Shown piece after piece: positions 20,710-31,600 of a stretch of DNA of 64,000 nt. Positions within the stretch are counted from its first letter, which is position 1. Each line of letters starts with the position of its first letter. The position numbers and the translations under genes are program-made. The notes under the pieces are model-generated. The model did not search any database, was not told the origin of the DNA, and saw nothing but the letters and a program-made list of their open reading frames with translations. The DNA comes from Mya arenaria (Eukaryota; Mollusca; Bivalvia; Myida; Myidae). The stretch covers positions 46,585,929 to 46,649,928 of the forward strand of contig NC_069130.1 in assembly GCF_026914265.1 (NCBI RefSeq). The letters are read 5' to 3'.

Positions 20710-22584
20710 ATGCCAGTCTACCATAAGCCCTCCGTTCCGCCATACATGGCAACAAAGTGTTCAGTGTGCATGCAGATGTCAACTAACCAGCAGATTCTTC
20801 AATGCAAACACACGTTCTGTCAGCCTTGCCTCAGTCAGCAGTTAGCGCGACTAACAACACTCATAGACGGTCCAGACACCATATCCATCACTTGTCCCTA
20901 CTGCAAGGACTTTTTCTTCTCATCCATGAAGCCTCTCGGCCACAAAGCCGACTTGAGAAGACGGAGAACTGAAAAAGAAACTAGAAGACCGCAAACATCT
21001 CTCGGGCACGTTTCTGAGTACCGGGACCAGTATCAAAAACACGCTGGCGACCGCAAAGCGGAAAGATGTCAGCCATGCGCCGAAGGGTCGATTTATGAGC
21101 TTGCTGTTTTCTGGTGCCAAAACTGTTCCGAATATATGTGCTCAATGTGCGCAAAATACCACTCGGCGATGAGAATGTCCAGGGATCATATCGTGAAGAC
21201 AATCAGGGATAAAGAACGCTATGAACACGTCAGACCAAGGATTCAATCAACGCGTCCCCGATCGGCTAGAGAAGCAAAACCATTCGAAGCTTCGACAGCG
21301 AAAGAAGTAAGTCATTACTATTGCGAGCCCTGCAATTTGGGAAAGATGACCAAGTTTGCCAAATACCTCTGCGACAACTGTAAAGAGCAGTTGTGTGACG
21401 ACTGCGCTCGATGTCATCGCAACATGAAAATGGCGAAATCGCACAAGATTGTACCAATGAAAGATGTGCTCTCCACGAAAGATACGGCGTACAGCCTTGG
21501 GGTGAAATGTGATCGCCACTCCGGGGAAGTGCTGAGTCTCTACTGCAAGCAATGCAAGACGTCCTGCTGCTCCATATGTGCTGTCACTGCTCACAGCCGC
21601 TGCGGGAAGGCAACAAAACTTTCTGATCAAACTACAGGCACTGGTAAAGCCGAGGACGGAAAGAAAGAGGAAGCTGCTTATTACGCTTGGGATGATGTCG
21701 CAAAAGATTTATCCAATGGCAAAACTGTTTCCTTCGGCATAAATCCAACGAAGATGAAATACCCCAAGAAGAAAATGGAATTAAGAAAGAAAAGAATTGA
21801 ACTACAATCGAGCAGCGATAAGGAATGGGTTATCTCCTTAGCACTATTGACATGCGGGGATATACTGGTCATCCAGCTGTATGAACCAACCCTGAAAATG
21901 ATCTCCCCGGACGGAACTGTACTGTCTTCGTGTAGATTCTACGGCGACCCATGGTCAGTTTCAGTATACAACGACTCACTCGCGCTCGTAAGCTTCTCCG
22001 ACCGGAAACAACTTCAGTTGATCAACATAACCAGGTCAGGTCTTAACACAGGAAAGAAGTTCAGCACTCGACACAAATGCATGGCGATCTGTTTTGCCAA
22101 GAGCCTGATCGCAGCCTCATGCTGGGACGCGTGTATTCATTTGATGGACATTACGGGACGAGAGATTTCCTCTGTTGACCTGGACAGTCGCGGTGACCGT
22201 CTGTTTACAAGCCCGGAATACATCGCAGCGAACAAGGATGGTAGTTCTCTCTACGTATCTGACTACAAACGAAACAGTATCACAGGACTTACGGTACTGC
22301 CCTCAAAGATCAAGAATACGCCGGAGTTTGTCTTCAAACACAAGGAGCTTCAGGGTCCGAAAGGGATCGCGGTGGATACAAAGGGGATTATTTACGTTTC
22401 CGGGATGTCTAGTCGCAACATATTTCGCCTGGCGCCATCCGGGGATGTCATCCAAGTATTTCGGCGGCGAGAAGACACGGAATATTATGAAGCCATTGCA
22501 GTCTCGCCGGATGTAGACAAGATACTTGTTTCAGCATATGAGGACAATTCAATTCTGGAATATAAACTAAAAAACGATAAATGA
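20710..22584 (+). CDS. TRIM-like RING/B-box protein with C-terminal beta-propeller, intronless
   Basis: The protein is 624 residues from ATG 20710; an in-frame TAA at 20701-20703 fixes this as the first usable start. A C3HC4 RING spans C17-C65 (C17, C20, C32, H34, C37, C40, C62, C65), so it is probably an E3 ubiquitin ligase. Two B-box type 1-like fingers follow (C120-H160 and C205-H245), then a type 2 box (C267-C298) whose last ligand is Cys. There is no long coiled coil before the propeller-like region (about 375-620), whose repeats include GPKGIAVDTKGIIYVSG and resemble NHL blades. Bivalve genomes hold many such genes, several linked to immunity, but a role here is inference. The coding region is richer in GC than its flanks. 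A 55-bp satellite starts 119 bp after the stop. Confidence 0.9.
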   Translation: MPVYHKPSVPPYMATKCSVCMQMSTNQQILQCKHTFCQPCLSQQLARLTTLIDGPDTISITCPYCKDFFFSSMKPLGHKADLRRRRTEKETRRPQTSLGHVSEYRDQYQKHAGDRKAERCQPCAEGSIYELAVFWCQNCSEYMCSMCAKYHSAMRMSRDHIVKTIRDKERYEHVRPRIQSTRPRSAREAKPFEASTAKEVSHYYCEPCNLGKMTKFAKYLCDNCKEQLCDDCARCHRNMKMAKSHKIVPMKDVLSTKDTAYSLGVKCDRHSGEVLSLYCKQCKTSCCSICAVTAHSRCGKATKLSDQTTGTGKAEDGKKEEAAYYAWDDVAKDLSNGKTVSFGINPTKMKYPKKKMELRKKRIELQSSSDKEWVISLALLTCGDILVIQLYEPTLKMISPDGTVLSSCRFYGDPWSVSVYNDSLALVSFSDRKQLQLINITRSGLNTGKKFSTRHKCMAICFAKSLIAASCWDACIHLMDITGREISSVDLDSRGDRLFTSPEYIAANKDGSSLYVSDYKRNSITGLTVLPSKIKNTPEFVFKHKELQGPKGIAVDTKGIIYVSGMSSRNIFRLAPSGDVIQVFRRREDTEYYEAIAVSPDVDKILVSAYEDNSILEYKLKNDK

Positions 22585-22702
22585 CGTTGTGCGAGTGTTT
22601 TAAGAAAATTAAATGTTTTATGAATTTGAAGAATAATTATCATTTACATTTGCCTGTGCCATTTAAAATAACAGCATGCGAAGTTTTTGCCTTATTCGCT
22701 AC

Positions 22703-24140
22703 ACGGGTGCAATATTAGCCACATAAAAGATTGGAAGTCCATGCTGTAAAACAATCAACGGGTGCCAAAATAGCCACCTCAATGACTGGAAATTCGGGCT
22801 GTAGAACAATCAATTTGTGCCAAAATAGCCACTTCAGTGACTGGAAATTCGGGCAGTAGAACAATCAACGGTGACTGGAAATTCGGGCTGTAGAACAATC
22901 ATCGAGTGCCAAAATAGCCACCTCAGTGACTGGAAATTCGGGCTGTAGAACAATCATCGGGTGCCAAAATAGCCACTTCAGTGACTGGAAATTCGGGCTG
23001 TAGAACAATCAACGGTGACTGGAAATTCGGGCTGTAGAACAATCAACGAGTGCCAAAATAGCCACCTCAGTGACTGGAAAATCGGGCAGTAGAACAATCA
23101 ATTGGTGCCAAAAACGCCACCTCAGTGACTGGAAATTCGGGCAGTAGAACAATCAATTGGTGCCAAAATAGCCACCTCAGTGACTTGAAATTCGGGCAGT
23201 AGAACAATCAATGGGTGCCAAAATAGCCACCTCAGTGACTTGAAATTCGGGCAGTAGAACAATCAATGGGTGCCAAAATAGCCACCTCAGTGACTGGAAA
23301 TTCGGGCAGCAGAACAATCGCTGGATACCGTACTAGCAACATGACTGGCTGGAAGTTAGTGGTTTAGAAGAATCAACAGGTGCCGTACTAGCAACAATAC
23401 TGACTGGAAATTAATTCGGGCCGTAGAACAATCGACGGGTGCCGTACTAGCAACATGACTGACTGGAAGATCGTGCCGTAGAACAATTAACGGGTGTCGT
23501 ACTAGAAACATGACTGACTGGAAGATCGTGCCGTAGAACAATTAACGGGTGTCGTACTAGAAACATGACTGACTGGAAGATCGTGCCGTAGAACAATTAA
23601 CGGGTGTCGTACTAGAAACATGACTGACTGGAAGATCGTGCCGTAGAACAATCGACGGGTGTCGTACTAGAAACATGACTGACTGGAAAATCGTGCCGTA
23701 GAACAATTAACGGGTGTCGTACTAGAAACATGACTGACTGGAGGATCGTGCCGTAGAACAATTAACGGGTGTCGTACTAGAAACATGACTGACTGGAAGA
23801 TCGTGCCGTAGAACAATTAACGGGTGTCGTACTAGAAACATGACTGACTGGAAGATCGTGCCGTAGAACAATCGACGGGTGCCGAACTAACAACATGAGT
23901 TACTGGAAGATCGTGCCGTAGAACAATCGACGGGTGCCAACATGACTGACTGGAAGATCGTGCCGTAGAACAATCGACGGATGCCAACATGACTGACTGG
24001 AAGATCGTGCCGTAGAACAATCGACGGGTGCCGTACTAGCAACATGACTGACTAGAAATTCGGACTGTAGAACAATTTAATGGGTTCTACAACAGCCACA
24101 AGAGTTACTGGAAAATAGAGTAGAACAATCAAAGAGTGCC
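22703..24140 (+). repeat. 55-bp satellite in two diverged blocks, about 26 units
   Basis: Block one (about 22703-23320) has units around GTGCCAAAATAGCCACCTCA plus GTGACTGGAAATTCGGGC. Block two (about 23320-24140) has GTGTCGTACTAGAAACATGA plus CTGACTGGAAGATCGTGCCG. Both end in TAGAACAATC/TTAACGG and share the 55-bp period (for example 23494 and 23549), so they are one family with separately homogenised halves. Some units in each block carry internal deletions of about 20 bp. It lies just downstream of the TRIM-like gene. Confidence 0.93.
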
Positions 24141-24598
24141 TCAATGGTTTCATTTTAGACATTATATTTATATTCGTCCGTAACATATAAGTTGTGTTGT
24201 TGTTTTTTGTCCTTACTCAAATATTATGTGACTGATAGTATTAGTGCTTATTTACTCGTTGTTCGTCAGTATACTAACACATATAATCATTTGATATTTA
24301 CATACTTTGTATTCGAGATGTTTAATGCTACAAATGTATTTACACAATCATATGCAAGCAAACAGTGTCCTATAAAGAGCGAAAGGGTATTGCATGGATG
24401 TTCGGGGAATTCCACAAGAAATAAAAATAATGTGAAAACATTGAATTCTGGTGTATTTTAAAACCCATTTTCAGTCTACAAAGCCCTGATGTAACAAGCC
24501 TTCTTTGCTTCATTTTAAATTATTCCAAGATAACAAGTTATTATAAACAAGACTTGAGATAGATTAAATGGGAGATAAACGTTTTGGGTCAATTAAGT
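24141..24598. other. No gene recognised
   Basis: An 89-codon frame (24192-24461) is present but matches nothing I know and has no splice or composition support. Confidence 0.4.
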
Positions 24599-24960
24599 TT
24601 AAAGCTGCTCTCTCACAGATTGAACGTTTTGACAACTTTTTTGTCTTGGAACGAGCCCATTTTTGCGAAAATCAATGGAAACCAGTTCTATAAGACTGCT
24701 TACAAAAAATTAGATCGCAGATTTTTTATATTTAAGTTAAAAAAAAATGATGTTATATGCATTTTTCTTAAACCGTTAGTAACGGTTTAAGCCATAAAAC
24801 ATTAATTTTGGAACGGAAATATGAAAATCTACAATCTTATTTGTTTTGTCAGCAATCTCGTAGCTTTAGTTTGCAGATATTTATGCCAAAATTTGCTCTT
24901 TCCAAGACAAAAAAATTAAAAAGTTGTAAAAATGGTATATCTGTGAGAGTGCAGCTTTAA
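24599..24960. mobile_element. MITE with TTAAAGCTGCNCTCTCACAG ends (copy 1)
   Basis: The left arm (TTAAAGCTGCTCTCTCACAG, then ATTGAACGTTTTGACAAC) and the right arm (AAAAGTTGTAAAAATGG, then ATCTGTGAGAGTGCAGCTTTAA) are inverted partners over about 45 bp. The interior matches the copy at 25826-26171. Confidence 0.85.
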
Positions 24961-25825
24961 GAATATGATCTTTATAAGCGTTAAGCTTCCAATCAAATTC
25001 TTAAATTTTCCTGAAATAAGTATGTTTAAACCAATTAATTAAAATGTATGTATAGTTGCACTTTACCTCACAAGCTATATATTATTTCAAAGGAAATGTC
25101 ACCTTAATTTAGCTCAACAGAACCATGGCATGTATTTCAGTGTTACATGAGGCGACCCCGGGACCTTATACAATTACGCACTTACGAGGTTCAATAAGAA
25201 ATATTAGACACTGTAATTTAGTGGAATGACAATGTATGATCAAATGGATGCAAATGACCCAAAACTTGCAACACAGCGAACCCTCAATTATGTCCACGCG
25301 AACCGCCACAACCAGAAGACGTACGCTTCAATATAACCGTCTAGCACTCTCAGTGCTGGAGGCGTGCGTCGAGCAGACGCAGTAAACGTGGTAGTGCCAA
25401 CGCCATTCAACCGCGTCTACGCGTTCATGGAAAAGTGACAAAGTGTATGACGTATTTTAACGTGGTTCACGTTTCACTCGACGATCATTTAATAATTCAA
25501 TACATTTCAACGATTTGAAATTACTGTATTAAGGAGTTTTATTACTAGTATTATTTATTAATCGACTACTAGACTCGTATGTGAACTGACGCAATCTGCT
25601 TCCATTAAAGGCAACCTTCAACCAGCTTACAAACCAAAACCATGAAACTGACTTAAACTTAAACAACAGAATGGCATAATTCGTAATGTTAATACTTATT
25701 AGTAATCAGTCAATAAAAGTGTTCTTCGTTTAGCATAGCTCTTACTCTCGCGATTTCTTTTTAAGTTCGTCCCGAAAATCATGACATGGGGATAATGACC
25801 GTCTCGACGATTTATGGCACTGCCT
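24961..25825. other. No gene recognised
   Basis: Unique-looking sequence. A short GC-richer patch near 25290-25470 holds no open frame of note. Confidence 0.4.
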
Positions 25826-26171
25826 TTAAAGCTGCACTCTCACAGATTGAACGTTTTGACAACTTTTTTATTTTTTGGTCTTAGAAGTAGCCAATTTATG
25901 CGAAAACCATTCATATAAGACTGTTAACAAACATGATTCACAGTGTTTTCTAGTTAACTTCAAAAACCGATGTTTTGTGCATTTTTCTTAAACCGTTAGT
26001 AACGCTTCCAGCCATTAAACATTAGTTTTCGAAATGAAATATGAAAACCTGCGATCTAATATTTTGCCAGCAGTCTTTTTTCACTGGTTTGCAGATATTT
26101 ACGCAAAAATTTGCTCCTTCCAAGACACAAAAAGTTGTAAAAACCGTAAATCTGTAAGAGTGCATCTTTAA
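25826..26171. mobile_element. MITE with TTAAAGCTGCACTCTCACAG ends (copy 2)
   Basis: Same family and orientation as 24599-24960, with shared interior such as TTTTCTTAAACCGTTAGTAA and TTGCAGATATTTACG. A short relative lies at 57382-57562. Confidence 0.85.
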
Positions 26172-28150
26172 GGCTTACCATTACGTTTCTACAAGCGCTT
26201 AATGACGTTTGTATACGCCGTTGCCACCTACGACGATGTCCGAAACTTTGCTAAAGAAATAAGCAAGAATGGTCACTCTTGGTTTCTTAATTGTATGCGA
26301 GTGGTACATCTTGTTGCAATCTGCAGTATCGTAGTGTATTCATAAAGGTAGCCTAAGATAACCGTAGCGTAAAACGTAACATGAATTGTAAAGAAAAAAA
26401 ATGTTCTGACAGATGATTCTTTTCCTTTTTAGTATATGTATATAATGGATATAAAATGATAGCTAATTGTAGTTTCTAGCTCTAATTGCCAAAGGCAACT
26501 ATTGATATCGTTATCATGCCAATCTCTTTTATTTGCATCGCCTTCACTAAAATGTTACGATTAGAACTGTTCGACTTTTTTTGCAAAATATTTATTACCT
26601 TTATTGCAAAGTTCTGTAAATATAAGGGTTAACGTATCGATGTAACATGCATCATTGATTTCGGCTGTTATACGCTTGTAAGCGGATCGTGCACGAGAAT
26701 TTCGAGTAATCCCACTAGCCGATACATTGTATTTAGAAAGGCTATACTAATAATCTTATGCTTATCTTTCGGAAAAAATATTTCTATTTATCAATTTATA
26801 TCTCTGTATTTATTCGTTAATGCATTTATTTCCTCACTAATATATGCAATACATTTATTGTCGTAAAAGCCAGATACAGTTACTCGTTTGTTCGAAAAAA
26901 AACTCATACTGTATCTATTACTGAAACCTCTCTCGAGACGAGTTAGACCACAAGTCCTCAACAAAATAAAGGCAGAACGTAAATGTTAATTATGTCCACA
27001 TAATTTCAGTTTCTACCACGTTGTTCCACTTAGAGTGATATACGTAGAAAACATGGAATGAAATCAAACTGGCCTAGCTTAGTTTATTTCATAATTTTTA
27101 ATAGACGCTATGAAGCTATTTGCTCATGTACGTTGGTGTATTGGTCATATCAAAATTTATTTTGTGTAATCGGCCAAAGGCAAAATGCTGATTTGCCAAT
27201 AAAAACGTGTGACCTGTTTTAAACAAAATAAATGCATACTTTAACTTCGCCCATCAGGAAAGTAAACGCTATATTAACATAATTCATCTAATCAGTGCCA
27301 GGACAGCAACCACTCAAAAATTTTAATATCCAAACACAAAAGGCGATCGAAGGATTATATTGTATTCAAACAATGCCCCTGGACATGATTGTGTACAATT
27401 AGGTTTGAGTGAACGGAGTCATATGTGGTCAACCTTGCATATCATACCTGTGTTAGCTATACCTTGGTCAGTTGAAGCGGGAAAGCAAACGAAAAAGGAA
27501 TTCCTGTAGCGGCTGCCATGAGGTATATTTTGTCTGTTTCCAGGTATTTCGTTTTGGTTCTGCTTGGATTTGATATTGTGTTGGACTATGCGGAACTGTT
27601 TCCATTGCGATTTTGCTTTTATTTCACTCGCTGATTGTGAAACGAATCGTTTAGGACATTGGATTATTCAAAAGGTACCGGCTGAACAGTTAAATAGCGG
27701 AAGTTTAACAAGAATGTCAGCTTATCTACAGTTTTCTGTCGAACGGTTTTATATATATAGTGCTCGGTCCAGACGTATTCAAAATCAGTTTTATATACAT
27801 GTACTTTTGCATTTTGGTTATGGCACTATCTGCACTATTAGGATCATTTCCCATGAAAACACTACCATAAACAGTTTTCTCTAAATAGGTAACTCTATAC
27901 TACAATGAAATGGAAAAAATAAGTACTCTTATGTTTATCATGCAATCAATAATTCTTTGAGAGAAAAATAGTCTTTGTACTAATAATAAAAATAGTCTTT
28001 GTACTAATAATTAATAAAAATATAGAATTACAAGAATTGCAAACAGGCTTTTTTGTTGGTTTAAGAAATGCACCAAGACAAAAATCATTAAACTATTTGT
28101 TTTAGTAAACTTTTTTTGAATAAGTGGCGGCATCAGTTTAATGGTTCAGC
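26172..28150. other. No gene recognised (about 2 kb)
   Basis: AT-rich sequence. A 106-codon plus-strand frame (27564-27884) follows a CAG acceptor-like site at 27540 but resembles no family I know. No repeats or RNA genes were seen. Confidence 0.4.
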
Positions 28151-28155
28151 ACTTT

Positions 28156-28390
28156 CAGCGTCTATGGAACCGGAATTGTCCAATCAGCCAACCGGAAGTG
28201 ATGCCCCTTGCAGTGGAGTTGGTTAGGTGACCGGATGGCCAAGGGCGACAACTCACTGATGATCACCTAGCATCCATGGTACCGGAATTGTCCAATCATC
28301 CAACCGGCTGTGATGCCCCTTGCAGTGGAGTTGGCTAGGTGACCAGATGGCTATGGGAGACAACTACCTGATGATGACTGGGCTGTAACA
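28156..28390 (+). repeat. Two diverged copies of the exon-like core upstream of the large array
   Basis: Two tandem copies, about 113 bp apart, start at CGTCTATGGAACCGG (after TTTCAG) and CATCCATGGTACCGG. Both contain CAACCGG(A/C)..TGATGCCCCTTGCAGTGGAG, the hallmark of the cores in the array that begins 300-500 bp downstream. Surrounding sequence is unlike the array unit, so only the core is shared. The segment ends at AACAG followed by GTGAGCAG, a good splice donor. Confidence 0.7.
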
Positions 28391-28631
28391 GGTGAGCAGT
28401 GTATCATCGATGAGGTTTAGCAATCGTTTAAAATATTCACATAGAATGTGCACAATGTTTTATACTTTCTTTTGGTATCTTGACTATTCATTATGGTATG
28501 TACATTTGCATTGTTGTTTTAAGAAATGCATTTGTAATTTGGATGTGCTGATTTTATTTCTTTGGTTAAATAAGGGAGCCTTTATTTCCGCGTTTTGTAA
28601 AAAAAACTTTCTGGAAAAAAACTTAATAACG

Positions 28632-31600
28632 TTCACGGTATCTGACAACTTCATCAACAAAGATAAAGTTTAAACGTGGTTTATGATTAAACTGGTAGGA
28701 AGGGCTCATGACAAAACAATTTAAAGCTGATTTAATTCATATGAAAATATTTGAACATAATTTAATTGAATTCGAATGATATTTGTCTATAACTACTTTT
28801 ATTCGCATGTTTAACAATTGCTTATTTAATTATTACACTTGCTTACTTTATATAGCAACTGCTTATTCAAATAAGTTACTGCATCGGTTTTTCCATATAA
28901 ATTTCAATGTTTCAGCGTCCACGGTTCCTGAAGTGGCCAACCATCCAACCGGAAGAGATGCCCATTGCAGTGGAGTTGTCGAAGAGGCGTAATGCGGCTA
29001 CAGTTGCAGTCAGGTTTAAGTTAGGTTATGTGGACAACTTCACCAACAAAGATATGTATTATTTTGCTCACTTTTTTATATAAGTTTTAGTTTGCACTAT
29101 TTGGATAAGCATTTTTCAAACAATTAACCTTAAAAAAAATGTTTTCAGTAAGTAAATCACTTTATATTTCACAGCCTTATGATGAATTAATTAAAATATA
29201 TGATATTATTATATTATTATACCAGATTTGTTGAGCGCCCTTTTCATAAAAAAATACGTTCAAAGGCGCTTATGGACAACATTTTTAAAGGTTCTTCTTA
29301 AATCCACTATTTTATATATATAACAATGATTATTCGAATAAAGGATTTTTTTTCCAAATACACGAAAATTGAAAAATCATTTTCTGTTGGTTTTAGAAAT
29401 CTTACAGTGAAAATGCTAAAAGGTGCCAGCATCCTTTCCCAAGATTTCTTTAACCGAACCCATGTAGCAGAAAATGTTTATTTCATTTTCGTGTATGTCA
29501 AAATATAATATTTTTAAATAAAATGTTTCACATTGAAGGGGTTTCATTTGTATCAGTCTAAACGTGGTTTATAATTCAGCTGTTAGGAAGGGTTCATGGA
29601 ATAAGAGTGCAAAACAATATAAAACTGATTTAATTCATATGAAAATATTTGTTTAATGAACATAATTCAATTTAATTCGAATGATATTTGTCTATAACTG
29701 CTTTAATTCACATTTTTAAAAATTGTTTTTTAAATTATGACGCTTGCTTACTTTATATATCAACTACTTATTGAAATAAGATACTGCATCGATTTTTCCA
29801 CATAAATATCAATGTTACAGCGACCACGGTACCTGAAGTGGCCAACCATCCAACCGGAAGAGATGCCCATTGCAGTGGAGTTGGCGAAGAGGCGTAATGC
29901 GGCTACAGTTGCAGTCAGGTTTGCGTATGGTTATGTGGACAACTTCATCAACAAAGATATGTATTATTTTGATTACTTTTTTGTATAGGTTTATGTTTGC
30001 ACTATTTGGCTCAGCATTTTTTAAACAACTCATCTTAAAAGAATGTTTTCACTAAGTAGGTCACTTTATTTTACATAGCCTTATGGTGAATTAATTTAAA
30101 AATAAGGACATCATTTTCAAAGGTTCTTACTAAATCAATTATTTTATTAAACATTTCAATGATTCTTCGATTTAATGATTCTTTTTCCAAATACACGAAA
30201 ATTGAAATAGCATTTTCTGTTGGTTTTAGAAATCTTACAGTGAAAATGCTAAAAGGTGCCAGCATCCTTTCCCAAGATTTCTTTAACCGAACCCATGTAG
30301 CAGAAAATGTTTATTTCATTTTCGTGTATGTCAAAATGTAGTAGTTTTAGATAAAAATGTTTCACATTGAAGGGGTTTCCTTTCAATAAGTCTAAGCGTG
30401 GTTTGGTAATATACTGGTAAAAAGGGCTCATGAAATGAGAATGCAAAACAATATAAAACTGATTTAATTCATATGAAAATATTTGTTTAATGAACATAAT
30501 TTAATTTAATTCGAATGATATTTGTCTATAACTACTTTAATTTAATCACAAGTTTAACAATTGCTTATTTAATTATGACACTTGATTACTTTATAGATGA
30601 ACTACTTATTGAAATAAGTTACTGCATCGGTTTTTCCATATAAATATCAATGTTACAGCGTCCACGGTACCTGAAGTGGCCAACCATCCAACTGTAAGTG
30701 ATCCCCTTTGCAGTGGAGTTGGCGAAGAGGCGTAATGCGGCTACAGTTGCAGTCAGGTTTGCGTAAGGTTATGTGGACAACTTCATCAACAAAGATATGT
30801 ATTATTTTGCTCACTTTTTTATATAAGTTTTGGTTTGCACTATATAGACACCATTTTTAAAGGTTCTTATTTATCAAATTATTTTATTTAACATATCAAT
30901 GATTCTTGTAATGAATGATGCTTTTTTCCAAATACACGAAAATTGAAAAAACATTTTCTGTTGGTTTTAGAAATCTTACAGTGAAAATGCTAAAAGGTGC
31001 CAGTATTGTTTCCCAAGGTTTCTTTAACCGAACTCGAGTAGCAGAAAATGTTTATTTCATTTTCGTGTATGTCAAAATTTATTAGTTTTAAATAAAATGT
31101 TTCAAATTGGAGGGGGTTTCATTTGTATCAGTCTAAACTTGGTTTATGATTAAACTGTTAAGAAGCGTTCATGAAATAAGAGTGAAAACAATATAAAACT
31201 GATTTAATTCATATAAAAATAGTTGTTTAATGAACATAATTCAATTTTATTCGAATGATATTTGTCTATAACTGCTTTAATTCACATGTTTAACAATTGC
31301 TTGTTTAATTATGACACTTGCTTACTTTATATATCAACTACTTATTGAAATAAGTTGATGCATAGATTTTTCCACATAAATATCAATGTTACAGCGTTCA
31401 CGGTACCTGAAGTGGCCAACCATCCAACCGGAAGAGATGCCCATTGCAGTGGAGTTGGCGAAGAGGCGTAATGCGGCTACAGTTGCAGTCAGATTTGCGT
31501 AAGGTTATGTGGACAACTTCATCAACAAAGATATGTATTATTTTCCTCACTTTTTGTTTAGGTTTATGTTTGCACTATTTGGCTCAGCTTTATTTAAACA

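Noticed and set aside
27564-27884. 106-codon plus-strand frame as a gene
   Set aside because: No recognisable domain, no signal peptide and no distinct base composition; one acceptor-like CAG nearby is not enough.
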